From the NCBI GenBank assembly GCA_028015205.1, contig CM051516.1:54936230-55000229 (forward strand): a stretch of 64,000 nt of DNA, in the 5' to 3' direction. This stretch comes from Mytilisepta virgata. Lineage: Eukaryota > Mollusca > Bivalvia > Mytilida > Mytilidae. Each line of letters opens with the position of its first letter. Position 1 is the first letter of the stretch. Shown here in pieces: positions 48,501 through 62,200 of the stretch. The position numbers and the translations under genes are program-made. The notes under the pieces are model-generated. The model did not search any database. It worked only from the letters and a program-made list of their open reading frames with translations, and was not told the DNA's origin.

Positions 48501-51500
48501 TCTAGTTATACCCTTTAATTAATATAGACCTAATTAAGGGGTAAGCATCTGTAGCTCCTCCTTAATCATCGGATGAAAGGAGCAGACAACATATATATAC
48601 TACTGGTTATTCAAATAAAAAGCTATTACACTTGATCTATTTGCACGGGAAACTTGTTAATCAGCTCCACACGTTTGTCAGAAGTCTTGTAAGGATTTAT
48701 TGTAGGAAAAGTGATCAGTTAGTTTTAAATGTTATATAATAAAAAATTGGTAATCTATTTTTATTAACCAGGTTTTCCAACGGAAAATCCAGTTATTAAT
48801 TTGGTGAAATACGGCGATGAACCCTTCAACTAAAGCTTTTCAAATTATAATATGTTGTTCCAAATGATAAAATTGAGGTCAAGTTCGACATTGACCATTT
48901 TCACTTTTACCGCTCTGGAGTTAAGGTCCTTGTTTAATCGGATTAAAAATGATGCATTAATAACCCATTGCTTTAATAAGATGCAGCCCTTATGTGTTCT
49001 CATCATTACAAAGATTCTCAAACAAATAGCCTACCATGCTGCTTATATCAAATATACATAGATACTTTCATCCACCCCAATAATGTATAATAAATGTAAT
49101 GTACAACACATGTTTCTCTAGAAGCTCTTATCGGCTGCCAAAAGTTTGGAAAGCCAAAAATTAAGAAGGGAACAATAAACTACGTAAACAGTTATAGAAA
49201 AGATTTGCACCTTACAATTGCATGTTTCAGCAACAAATATTTTAGAACACCTGGTTTGCTGTCATTTTGACAGCTTTTCCCTTCTCCAAAGTTGCATCCA
49301 AAAATTGAAGCGATTAGGAATAAATTGAAGGAAGACAATTGTAAAAAGAAGTTCAAATATGATGCAAGAATGATAAGTTCATTTTGTTGTTAAATAGTTT
49401 TGTGAATTTGTACAAATTTTATGTTACCCAGTTTTACACCCAGAATGTAAACATTAAATCTGCTATTTATTTTTTGTAGGCTGTGAGTGGAATTGTTGAT
49501 CAAATGAGCAAAAATAGTAAGTATAAGGCTTATTCATATTACAGAATCATTCATGATATGAAGATAGATTTTGTGAATACAAAAATTGAAAATTAAAAGC
49601 ACAAAATACCAAAAAACAATAAAAAAATTAACTGATATTGCAAAAATGTCAGAAAATTATGTACACTGTCAAACCTCCATATAAAGATCAATCAGGGAAT
49701 GAGAATTAAGCATCTTTTTTAGAGATGTTAGAATTATTTGAATTGTTCATTTCAGAACAAACAATATTTTCTTCAGTTATATATCTAGTATGATACATGT
49801 AAGATAATGTTTATCCAATTAACAAACCCTCAGAGGGCAATATAGTAAGTGTTTAACAAAACATTGAAAAATAAAGGAGTTACTTGATGGAAAGTAGGAG
49901 ATATGAAACAAACTATGTTATACTTATGACTATAGTTATATAAAATGATTCATATGATTTTGATAAAGGATTTGTGTGTTAGGGGCCCATTCCTATAAGG
50001 CATAGACTGCAAAAGATTTGTAAATCATAATAAACATTTAAATTATTGTTGTGAATAAAGCATAGTATATCATGTAAATAGGTGAACGAGAACCCTCCAG
50101 CCCAGATTCACAGAACAATCAAAATAGTGCTAACACACCTCAGACAAATGGTCAAGACGACAGTCCACCTCCATCACATTCTGGTAAATTACACAAAGCT
50201 GGTGGTCCATTACGTCATAAAAAGAATAAAAGTAAATCACGCCACAGGTATGTATCATATAAATGAATATTAAGTTGACTTTCTCCATTAGGTCTTATAT
50301 TTGTACTAAAAATTCATTGAAGTATAACACAAGATAATCAAATTTTTTTCACAAGATCATATTGTATATGGGATTTCAATAAGGTTGTAGTTTCCTATCC
50401 GCAACTTCTCATATAGTCCAGTGTTCAATACACACATTTTTGATAGCATTGTGGCAGACAATTCCCATTGTTTTATAATGTATCATTCTATTGTAATAAA
50501 GGTATTTATAAGTGACCTCGGTGTGGCCGAGTGGTCTAGGTAGTTTGTCATTACTGCTAATAATCACAGGCCTGTCAACGCTGGGATTATGAGTTCGAAT
50601 CTCACCTATGGCGGGGTGTGTTCCAGGGTTCTCACTAACAATTTTTAATGATGAGTCCTGGGACTCATCATTTTTCAGAATGGTGAGTCCCAGCTGATTT
50701 TGATGAGTCCCAGGACTCATCGCCACTTTTTTAACGTACACTCCTGCATGATTTTGACCATGGTAGGCCTATTGTACTTTTGTTAAAGTTTATTTAAAAT
50801 CATGTCCTGCCTCAAAATACTGACAAAATAATTTAAAAAAAAAAATTTAACATATGCAGTGGTGCTCCAAACCTGGAAGAAAATTTCTGTTACAGATATG
50901 AGCAAAAATCTTTGCATTTTTTGACACAACAAAATCATGTGCTGCCTTAACATACTGACGAATATAATTTGAAATTTCCAAAAAAAAAAAAAAAAAAAAA
51001 AAAAAATTGGACTTATGCAGTGGTGCTCCGAACTTGGAATAAAATTTCTGTTACAGATATGAGCAAAAATCTTTGCACCTTTTGAAACAACTTATTTATT
51101 TATTATTGCCATTTTATTTTGTAATATTTATTTATGTATAATCTTTACTATTATTTTTTCTCAAACATACTCTTAAAATCCTCCAATTGACATTGTTTGA
51201 ACACCTTAATAATCAATATTGACAAAATTTCCATTTGTGCATAGATAAGTCAAAATCCGCTAAATTTATTTTTAAATGAGGTCTACCTATTGTTACCGGT
51301 TGTAATAAACACTGTGGCCAATGAAAAATCACGAGAATTCCGATTGCCGCCATTTTTTTAGCTTACTTTTTGTCGTTTCTTTCCCTTCCCCCTTTGATCT
51401 CCAAGAAAACAAAAAAATGGCGGCTCGAGATTTTAATGAAAATAACGGTCTTCGGACGCAGCTGATTAGATCTACATGCGTCCCAGGGACGCATGAGTTT

Positions 51501-53037
51501 GAAGGATGACGCGTCCAGTCCAATTTTAGCGCGTCCAGGACGCATATACGCGCCTTAGCGAGAACCCTGGTGTTCGACTCCGATCTAAATTGACAAGGAA
51601 TGCCAATTTTCCTACCGAAGGTCGGTGGTTCTCTCCAGGTACTCCGGCTTCCTCCACCAATAAAAACTGGCCACCTTGAAATAGCCAGATGTGCTGAAAA
51701 CGGCTTAAAACCCCATCTAAACAAACAATATAAGAATTTCTGATGATTTGTGGGAAATAACAAATTATTGTGAAACATTTTACTTGAATTTACTTATTCT
51801 GGTTTTCCCTAATGTAAACTAAGGAAAAGGGGAACAAATCACTGCATCAATAATAACAAATATGTACATTGGTCAAAGTTAATAGCACAGTTGTAAAAAG
51901 TATTGCACTGTGGTACCAGACTGTGCGTTTGGCATGTCTTGGTATTTAATTAATGTCCGACTTTGTGTCAGATGTCTGTTATTTAACTTAGATAAAATAA
52001 AACAAATTTAGTTCATTTTTTGAAAAATTAAATCAAAATATATTTTCAGGATGGATGTGAAATTACGGAGAGGAAAAGATGTAAGTAGATCATATTATTA
52101 GAGAACTAATCAAGAGTCTTAAATATACATGTATGTCTTAGATATGTTACATAATGAAATCATTTTTATTGATCACCAGTATAAGTAATGTAAATTGACA
52201 CATTATTGCAACATAAAAATTCTTCTTTTATGCCCATTCCGCTATTGTGGCTTTACCCTTTTCTGTCTGTATGACTTGATTAAGTTTTTGCGTTTATGTC
52301 CATTTCTCAGAAATTCAATGAGAGATATCGATGATATTATACCAGTACAATCCACTCAATAATTCTCATCATGATTTCCTGTAATGATTGATTGGAATTC
52401 AGTGTGCAGGAGAACAGGGCATCTGTTTCTTACATCCTCAGATTTGTAAAATCTGAATTCCTTAAGTTAAAATCAGAGTGACTTAGAAGGTATGGAAGTT
52501 TGCAAATCTTATTCACATACATGTATTTGGTTTATACAGGTATATTTACTTTCTACAAAGTGAAAACTGAATTTGAGAAAAATTGGGTGTATCATATTTT
52601 TCTCAATGGCATCTCTTTTGTTGTGAAAAAAACATTTATATATTCCTCCCTTCCACATAATTTTTAATGGACAAGGACTAGAATTCAAACTATATCAGAT
52701 GAAGAATGGCATTAAGTCGAAGTCAGTGTCATATTATATATGATTCTTAACACAGTAATAGATTCTGTATCAATGTATCAGATTCTAAATATAGAAAATC
52801 AAGGCCAAAATAATCATGTTTTTCTTTTGTTAATGAGCAACACCCCACATAATTCACAAAATGAAAAACAACTTAAGACAGCAAAAATCATAACATATTT
52901 CTCTTTTTTTTAAACCCATCAAATTTATTTATTGGCAAAAAAAAATGAATCTGAAAATTTGTAGAATATATATTGATATCTGTGACATACTGGTATTGTA
53001 CAATTGTTTCTTTATATTTTAGGGAACAATGGAATAG
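45539..53037 (+). CDS. MEAF6: MEAF6, MYST/Esa1-associated factor 6 (complete, 7 coding exons)
   Basis: Exons 45539-45616, 46814-46929, 47843-47930, 49480-49516, 50082-50247, 52050-52080 and 53023-53037 (stop TAG) join in phase to 176 codons plus stop. All introns are GT-AG. The product begins [20 protein letters not shown] and contains the conserved core [20 protein letters not shown] followed by IIRGWDRYL (about residues 33-61). [20 protein letters not shown] follows, then a Ser/Pro-rich linker and a basic tail ([13 protein letters not shown]). This matches the Eaf6 family; human MEAF6 is about 190 residues. MEAF6 is a small coiled-coil subunit of the HBO1, MOZ/MORF and TIP60/NuA4 histone acetyltransferase complexes in the nucleus. 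The C-terminus differs from the vertebrate form ([10 protein letters not shown], then GTME). AATAAA at 53311 and 54092 are candidate poly(A) signals. Intron 5 carries a SINE with a transposon inside it. Confidence 0.93.
50513..51728 (+). mobile_element. tRNA-derived SINE, copy 4, split by a nested transposon
   Basis: The head has TGGCCGAGTGGTCTAGG and GAGTTCGAATCTC (B box near consensus), up to GGGGTGTGTT at 50622. The body resumes at 51571 with GTTCGACTCCGATCTAAATTG and ends with the AAAC tail. Same family as the copies at 733, 4083 and 9878, but on the plus strand, in intron 5 of MEAF6. Confidence 0.88.
50623..51570. mobile_element. DNA transposon nested in a SINE, about 948 bp
   Basis: The ends CCAGGGTTCTCACTAA and TTAGCGAGAACCCTGG are inverted repeats. 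The SINE text rejoins if one short duplication is removed. That duplication is TGTT, or GTGTTC if the outer C/G are counted as host, so 4-6 bp. The interior holds short inverted motifs near each end (GATGAGTCCTGGGACTCATC; GCGTCCAGGACGC), poly-A tracts and no transposase frame. Non-autonomous; superfamily not clear. Confidence 0.75.
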
Positions 53038-54100
53038 AAAACCAGTACAAAAGTCCAGTCATACATAAGTGTAAGAGCTATCCAAGACAACTGTCGTTTG
53101 GAATATTTTGACAGTAGTAGATTCATCTGTATTTTATTGAGTTTATGGAATAGCTGTCATGCAGTTCCACCTTTTAATGATAATTAGAATATGACATGTC
53201 TCTTTCATTTAGAATTTAAGTTGTCATTATGTTAAGTTGCATTACTTAAGAATATGTAGTTAACACAGTACACAATGTTATGATTTTAAGCTAATCCAGA
53301 TAGCCATTTGAATAAATCTTTGTCATTAAGTGATTTATACATATATTTGTATACATGTATATGTCCTAGGTTTTTTTTCATTGTTTTAAATATTTTCCTA
53401 ATTATGTTGTAGGGATTTCATTTGTTAAAAAATTCTCCTCTTGCCTGGGCTAAAACAAATTTCACATGCTAATTGTTAATTCCTCTTTATAGGAGAGGAT
53501 GTTTATTGTCTTTGATGTATACATACATGTATGTACAACATAAAAGAACCTATTTTCCTTTATACTGACAGAGAAGAGAATTTGACTTGAAAAGGGGAAT
53601 AACTGCTGTCGGATGATATTACTTTTAACCAATATCAACAGCAATTTAAATCTTGATTCCTATTTACTGATAAAATTGTTTGCATGTAATATTTTTTGTG
53701 TAACTGCAGAATCATTACTTTCATGTAGTAGGTGGAGTTTTAGTAATGTTTTTATTTTTGCAGTTAATGTATGTACAAGTGTGTGTTATTCAGAGAAAAA
53801 ATGATTTTAAGGATCAAGGATTTTATGGGCATACAAAGATTAATCTAGAATATGAATTTTGTATGTCTCCTTTTAATGCATGACTATCAATCCCATTGAA
53901 AAGGCTTTTAAATAATAGGAAATGATTGCTGTGTTATTAGCAATTTGCTGAAGTTGGTAAAGTTTTTTTTTAAAGCTGAAGATAAGTACAGTGTACCTGA
54001 ATAAGCTGAATTATTCTTTTACACCATTAATAACATTTGTATATCATTTGTAAAAACTTATATTAAGTTATAAAGACGTGATGTCTGTTGTAATAAACAA
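53038..54100 (+). other. Probable MEAF6 3' UTR
   Basis: Follows the TAG at 53035-53037. AATAAA occurs at 53311-53316 and 54092-54097, so a short and a long 3' UTR are possible. No other feature. Confidence 0.45.
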
Positions 54101-54366
54101 ATGATCTTTTAGAAAAGTGTTTTCCTTTTTGTCTGTTTGAAGTGAAAATAGTTGGAAATGAAAACAGAAGTACATGTCATCTTTAGTATTTTCTGGATAC
54201 AATGTTGAATACCTAATTATGAAGAAAGATGAAAAACTGATTTAATGTGTTATTTTATCAGTCATACCCTTTCTGAACTGTTAAAATTGCTAGGTAAATA
54301 TTCCATGATAACAATTTTGATGCACAAAATGTGCATATTTCTTTCTGTAACAACTCGTCAGTTGTT

Positions 54367-55903
54367 AGCTCACCTAACCCAAAGTGTCAAGTGAGTTATT
54401 CTCATCACTTGGTGTCTGTCGTCCATTAACTTTTTACAAAAATCTCCTCTGAAACTGCTTGGCCAAATGGAACCAAATTTGGCCGCAAGCATCATTAAGG
54501 TATCTAGTTTAAAAATTCTGTCTGATGACCCTGCCTGCCAACCAACATGGCTAAAAATAGAACATAGGGGTAAATTGCAGTTTGTTTTATATCTCAAAAA
54601 CTAAAGCATTTAGAGAAAAACTGACATGGGGATAAAAATGTTCATCAGGTCAAGATCTACCTGGCATGAAATTTTCAGATGAATCAGTCAACCCTTTGTT
54701 GGGTTATTGCCTCTGAAATGTTAATTTTAAGGAAATTTTGCAGTTTAAGGTTATTACATGAATATTATTATAAATAAAGACAAACTGTAAACAGCAAAAA
54801 TGTTCAACAAAGTAAGATCTACAAATAAGTCAACATGACCAAAATCATTGATTGACCCCTTATGGGAGTTTTTGCCCTTTAAAGATATCCTCCTTTGAAA
54901 CCACAGGGCCAATTGGGACAAAACTTTGGTAGAATTGTCCAAGGGTGGGCCCCTGGCAAATTTATGTCCTGCATCCCCGACTTCCAACCGACATGGCTGC
55001 TGCTACTAAAAATAGAAAAAAGGGATTTCAAAAAATCTATGAAACTATAAGGCCAATTAGAACCAAACTTAGCAGTAATGGTCCTTAGGAGGTTCTTTCA
55101 GAATTATGTCCGATGACCCAGACTTAACTAAGATAGCTGCCACAGCCGAACTTAGTTAAATATAGGACTCGATAGGAAAATTCATTTAAAAATCTGGTCT
55201 GAAACCACTAAGCCAATTAGAACTAGACTTGGTAGCAATAGTCCTTAGAAGGTCCTCTTACAGATTTGTGTCCGATGACCCGGACTGTCAATCAAGATGG
55301 CCGCCACAGCTGAACTTCGTTTAACATAGGGCCCTATAGAAAAATTCATTGAAAAATCTTCTTGTCTGAAACCACTTGACCAATTGGAACCAGACTCGGC
55401 AGCAATGGTCCTTAGGAAGTCCTCTTTCAACAATATGTCCAATTTCGTGGACTGTGAACCAAGATGGCCACCACAGCCGAACTTAGTTTAACATAGGACC
55501 CTATATGAAGATCACTCAAAAATTGACTCGTCTGAAACTACTGAATCAATTGGAACTAAACTTTGGTCCTTAGATGGTCCTCTTTCAGAATTGTGTTCGA
55601 TCACCCAGATTGTCAGCCAAGACAGCTGCCATAATTGAACTTAAGTTTAATATAGGATCCTCTGGGAAAATTCATTTAAAAATCTTATGGTCTGAAACCA
55701 CTTAGCCAGTTGGAACAAGACTTAGCAGTAATGGTCCTTAGATGGTTCTCTTTTAGAAATGTGTCTATTGACCTGGACTGCCACAGCAGAACTTAGATTA
55801 ACATAGAATCCTACAGAAAAACCAGCAAAATTGACTGCAACACTTAAATTTTTAGTCTTGCTCGAGGTGAATAGTTAAATCCAGGTATCTTCAGAGCCTC
55901 TAG
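54367..55903. mobile_element. Dispersed repeat with AGCTCACC...CTCTAG ends, long copy
   Basis: About 1.54 kb in the opposite orientation to 33238-34581. Starts AGCTCACCTAACCCAAAGTG and ends AGAGCCTCTAG. Internal blocks of about 180-200 bp repeat GCCGAACTTAGTTTAACATA and CCAATTGGAACCAGACTCGG-type text at least five times. No target duplication is obvious for this copy. Non-coding. Confidence 0.6.
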
Positions 55904-58900
55904 TTTCTCAAATCCCATGCCAAAAAACGACAAAACGCGTAAGGTCAAAACCATCTAAGAACAATGATATGCATGAGGGATATACTCGTTAGTTTTTAAA
56001 AAAGTAACAATTTCATAGTATAAACTTTAGACCAGTACTGAAATACTCTTGGGGTTAGGCTAAGCTCAATATTAACTTGCATATCAAATGTTGGACAATT
56101 GCTATAATACTGTATGTTAACTGATACTATTCTGTAAAGCAAAAGTAACAAACTTAACCTGTAATGTTATTCTACACAGAAGTATGCTTTTCTGTTGCTT
56201 CGAGGGGAACCGAGACATGAGGCCAGACAAAAATTAGAGAAAGGGATTTACATTTATTCTGTAAATTCATACTTATACATAATTATAAGTTAATATCCAA
56301 TTGACTGCTGATAAGAACAATTCTTACAGACAAATTAATTTATGAAATATTTTTTATTACTAAATTATTGACCTATTGTTAACAACAGTTAAAAGTCATA
56401 CATTAACAAGTAAAAACATCACAATGCTTTACAACTGAGATCTTTATCCAGACCCTGTTTTCATAGTATAAAATACAATGTAAAAAAAGATTCCAATGAA
56501 CACATCTAAAAAATAGCTAAACACAAATGACTGGTACTTCTAAAATTGCTATTAGAGTGGAATTAACAGAACACCAATGCCCATTGGTTACTGTAATTAG
56601 TAAAATGTAGTGAAAATAATAAATGTTCAACATCAGAAAAGTAAGACAGAGATTGCCTCCTCCTAACTATACCAGATTAAAAACTCACTGACTAAATAAA
56701 AATAATGAATTGCCGAAAATTTGAAAATTCATGCAATGTTTTTATCATTACAAAAATACAAGAGAACGAAGATCGCAATAATTAATTGTTCTACTCTTTT
56801 ACAAAAAGTACATCAATCCCATAGATTATTCAATTTGGTCAGCCAATCAAGTTCACTGAATTTACAGTATCCAACGAACAACATTTACAGATTACATGGC
56901 TGAAATAGATGCATTGTTTTAGACTTACAAATGCATATTTTTACACTTCTTCTTTGATGACAACATGTTGCAAGTTTTGTCAATTTTTTTTTTAAATCAT
57001 TTATTTCCAGCCATTTAGTACCGTTAAATACTCTTCCTGTCTGCACCATTTCCAGAAATAAGACTTCGTAGCACTATAGACAATAACGGTGCACTAACTT
57101 GACATAAAATCGATATACGGATGAGGCTTAGAATCTGTGAAAATACAAGGGTTTCACATTATCCCCGATTCTTGCAGAATTCATATAACAACTTTTATGT
57201 CAAGTCAATGCACTGCAACTGTTATTGTCTTTATACTGCAATCTTTGGTGTCAATAATGGTTATTACCAATTTTAAAATTATTAAAAACGTTTGTTACTC
57301 TCAATTGATTTGGATGAGTAATATGATTAGATGGAGAACTCACCTTTTCAAAGATCTATAAGCAGGTACATTGTCAATACATGTATATACCATTGATAGT
57401 CTAAGATTATTGAAAATATTAAATATTTTTGCTGCAAATATTTTTTTCAATAATAAAAAAGTGACAAGAGAATAAATATCGAAAGTTTAATCTAAAGATT
57501 GAAGACAAGTAGGTGTGGCCTAAATGTCAGTGACTGTATATCAATTGTAAATACATGTATACTGTCAACACATTTTGACTACTCAAATAGAACGATTCCA
57601 GTATAAATATATTTATGTACTTGTCAATAATATACTTAGAAACGAGGGGCTGCCTGATTGACAGCAAAATGGATTTTGACTCATCACTATTTCGAGTCGG
57701 CCGTACACCACCTAATAACCAGATTATTTCTGTTGGGAAATATGGTTAATAAAACAAATGGTAAAAAGTTCATTTTATGATTATTCTGCAACAAAACAAG
57801 AATACAAAAATACATATACAGATTATGTGTGACTTTTAAGCTTATAATTCTACCTTATATAAGTATGCTGTATTTTTATTGGATAAGATGAATGGTATTT
57901 GTTTGCAAATTTAATGAATTTCAATCTTCTTGTTTCTGTTGCGTTGTATTTGCTTCAATGGAATTCCACAAAGCATGGTATTTGTGAAAAATACGTTAAT
58001 TCTTTGTATTTGCTTCCGAGAGAATTCCACAAAGCGTGGTATTTGTGAAAAATACAATGAAAAATACAAAGCTAAATGGAAAATACCATGCCTAAAAATA
58101 GTAACCATGAAATCTCAACAAAAAATCAACGTTTGTTTCGTTTAACAGCAAGATAAGAATATTCGGTGGAATTAAAGAAATATATCATGCTTGTGTGGTA
58201 TTTGCCAAAAATACCACTTATAAAAATGATATATTTCTATAAAATTAAAGGCATATTGGTTTCAAAATACAAAATATTTACCATAGTAGGTAAACTATAA
58301 ATACATTGTTTCTGTGTTGTTATACAAATGAGAATTAAAAGCACTATCTTGTACATATCATATTTATATTGTAACTATAAATTTATTTGACAATATCTTG
58401 TGAGACATGCTAATTTTTCAATGCCAATCAAATGTGGAATCTTCCATTTACTTCTGAAAACCAGGACAGAAACCTATCAACTAATTTTAATTGACCTTAC
58501 AAATAAGTCAAAAATAAATAACAGTTGGTGTAAATAACTTTTTATACAAATCTCATAATATTGCTTCTTAGGTATTTATCAAAATCGTTCAATTCCTAAC
58601 AGGAAAATAAATTTAATATGTTAATCCACAAAAATAAAATTTTCAGTAATAGATATGATTTACAACCCAAAAAGATTTCCGATGTGAACAGTGTATTAGT
58701 ACTTATTAAAATGGTACTATTATTTCCCCTAAATTCAGTAATCGGGCAATATAGTTTGGGGGGGGGGGTCCTACAAAAATGATCCAATTATACAATTTAC
58801 ATGTATTAATTGTTCTTAATTGAAGCTAATTGTGCATGTTCCTGAAAATGAAAATTTCTTCATTTTATCATATTATGCTTCAGTGATATTCACTTCCAAC

Positions 58901-59213
58901 CAATAACAATTTATTGTTCTGGTTGCAATGCTTGATTTATATCATTAAGCATTTTCAATTCAAAGGTTCACACAGGTTTTTATTTTTATTTTTGGGGGGA
59001 TTTTATAATATAAACTGTATCTCAATAAATTAAATGGTCTCTAACAAATTTTTATACAGTTAACAAATTGAAACAATAAACAGACAATGGAGGATATTCA
59101 TACCATAACAAATATTGGACCATGGATACCACGTTATAACAGATCCTCTGACAAGAGCTAGTCATAATAAAAAATATGACATAATCTCATATGACAATAT
59201 ATAAAAGTTCCAA
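55904..59213. other. Intergenic or 3' UTR sequence between MEAF6 and CTP synthase
   Basis: AT-rich. Contains a small tandem duplication at about 57945-58055 (GAATTCCACAAAGCATGGTA repeated about 64 bp apart) and a poly-G run near 58760. TTTATT at 58910-58915 reads AATAAA on the minus strand, about 300 bases after the CTP synthase stop. No gene seen. Confidence 0.4.
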
Positions 59214-62200
59214 CTATGACATTTTTTCTGCCTTGTCAGATTTTTGTACATCCTCACTCTCTAAAACAAGTTCGGCTAGCTCGTCATCTAGTTCTTCATC
59301 TTTTCCTTCAGAGTAGGACAAGTGTGGAGACAATCTGAATCCTCGACTGACGTAAGTAGACAATTTCCCTGTGGATGCTAGTAACAGACCTAAATACGGT
59401 GCCGATGGTTTCATTGGTCGAGATATGTATTCTGGATGGTACTGTACTCCAACAAAATATGGGTGACCTGCACAGAAAGCAAATAAATGACATGCAAAAA
59501 ATTGACTCTTTCGTAACGAAATCGATTTTACACAGATGAACAAAAACACATTAACAAATAAATGATAACATTACATAGAAGGTCACAACTATCATCCTCA
59601 CATTAACCTGTTTCTTTGATTTGGACTAGCATCATTTATCGTGATAAATCATCCGAAACAGGAATCGAACAAGGGACCTCTGGCTTCGTAGTTCGATGCG
59701 CTAACAACTACACCATGGCACCCTCAAGTTCTTATTGTTGATATCTTTGCTTCAATATTTTTACTTTTCTATAGGTTAGACTTAATAAAAAATTTCATTC
59801 CAAAGTCTGTTTTGGGGAAAGTAAATAACATAATCTAAATGTTATTGGCTAGCGACACTGACCTTTCATGCCAGTAAATTTTCAGTACTGTAAAGTCCTG
59901 GACTTATCAAAATAAGTGTCCAGAAAATATTTACCTCTGTAGAAATACATGTATCAACAAGTGCATGTGTAAAGTGCTTTACCGATTCTAACTAATAATG
60001 TGTTTTACCTTCCATCTCCATTATTTCCATTCTCTCGCCATCTTCACTTCTTCCTACAAACTTCATCCCACGACTTTCTAATTGTGATACTATGTTTGGA
60101 TTTACCTATTAAAATAACATCTCATAACACTAGATTTTTGGCATTTTGTTATCCATTTAAAGGTATACAGTAACAAGACCGATTACATGTCTGGATCTGC
60201 ATCACCGTCATATGTTTGTTGGGACAAAGTTATTATTACTCTAATATGTATGTGGTTTAGATAAACCAGAGGCTCCATGGAGCCTGAATTTTACGTGACC
60301 ACAGATAATATCTGAAAGGAATTGTTCTACTGTGTCCAGTGCTTCTAGATAAGATATGTAAATTCTTCCAGTGTCCAATGTTAAAAATGTTAAACAAAGT
60401 CCAGCTTTGGCAGCTAGCTTGGATTCTGATCAGCATGAAAACATAACTTTTGTACCAGACATTTATCGAAGGATCTTCATGCAACAAAAACATTTCAACT
60501 GGCCATCTGAGAGAAAATCTTTAAATTTAAGTCAGACACATTCTGCTTCAGTTAACTGCATTTTCAATGGTCTTACAAATGTACCAATATAAATACACTA
60601 TTAATCTAGTGGTCTTCTCATGACAGTCATGTACATGTGTTTCTGCAAACATGGCGTTAGTAATATTAAAGGGAGGTAATACATACATAAGATAATGCTA
60701 AAACATGTCAATCAATCCCAATATCAACACAACTAAAATATTGTAGTTTTGTGAACTGTGAATTCATTTGCTATTATCAAATGCTAGATAAAAAACCTAA
60801 TATAAACAATTACAGAGATTCAGGTCATGATTAGGTAAAAATGGCTAAGCTCAACATGCAAAAATTCATAGTAAAAATTTGTCAAATTTTCCCCCAAATA
60901 GCAGTTGCACATCTTCAATATGTATATAAACACTATGCAAAGTTTGAAAAATATTGGTTCAATACAGCCAGAGTTACAGATTACACAAAGTATACACCGT
61001 TCATAGCATGTAATGCTGAAAAATGGCTAAGCTCAACATGCAAAAATTCATAGTAAAAATTTGTTAAATAGCCCCAAATAGGAGGTGCACATCTTCAATA
61101 AGTATATAAACACTATGCAGAGTTTTAAAAATATTGGTTCTATGCAGTCAGAGTTTCAGATTACACAAAGTATGTACCCCTAAGCGTGACGGACGGACAA
61201 GTGGCTACTAGACCTGCTATCACTGAACTTGAACAACTTAGATATCACATTTATCTCAAACTACTTCTTTTATTTTTACCACTGAGTCGATGCCTCTGCT
61301 TCTGGACTCCAAGTCCCAGGAGGGAATCCCCAGCTCAGATGCTAGTATTTCGACACTACCCCGTAATTGATACTTAAAATTTACTGTTACAAAATTGTGG
61401 AATTTGTGAATACTAAGGAGTATCTCCCTGGTGCATAGCTCTGTCCTAAGATAGTTTTGGCTTCACCCCTTTTGGTCATTTTGGCTTCACCCCTTTTGGT
61501 CATTTTGGCATTTTTGAATTTGCTCTTCAACTTTTTCATTTCAACATTTTAGACCATGACCAAAACTGATGAGTCGTAAATCAATGAACTGTGCACATCT
61601 TGTGCATCAAAATTGGTATCAAAGAATTTTATTGTACCAACAGCAATATCTGTTATAAACTTCCTCATGTGTTATTCAGTTTAATAAAACCGAGAATAGA
61701 AATGGGGAATGTGTCAAAGAGACAAAAACCTGACCAAAGAGCAGAAAACAGCCTAAGGCTACCAATGGATCTACAAACAGCGAGAAAATCTCCCACCCAG
61801 AGGTGGGCTTCAGGTGGCCACTAAACAATAATGCATACTAGTTCAGTGAAATGGATGCCACACTTAACTCCGAAACATACAAATGAAGCAAAATTCCAAA
61901 AAACACACAAGACTAACAAAGGCTTGAGGTTCTTCACTTGGGACAGGCTGGTTTCCTGGGAGTTAAAACATTCCTATCATGCCACAAAAGAGATATCTGT
62001 TAATTGGGTTTTATGCCTGTTTCACCACTGTTGGTTATATTGCAAGAGTCAGTTATTACTGGTAAAAACAAGAGTACTCCAAAGATAACAATCAACCTTT
62101 GTAAGGAAAACTGTCAATCATTGTCATTTCAGATCATAGTCAAGCACACCTTTGTAGAGTATAAAAATATTTCATAAAATCTTATGTTGATTCAAGTCTT

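Noticed and set aside
51329..51778. 149-residue minus-strand frame across the SINE and nested transposon
   Set aside because: It crosses the transposon/SINE junction and uses repeat sequence; there is no homology to a protein family.
59652..59722. Functional tRNA gene
   Set aside because: A perfect B box is present, but the acceptor strand is unmatched and the anticodon stem does not pair.
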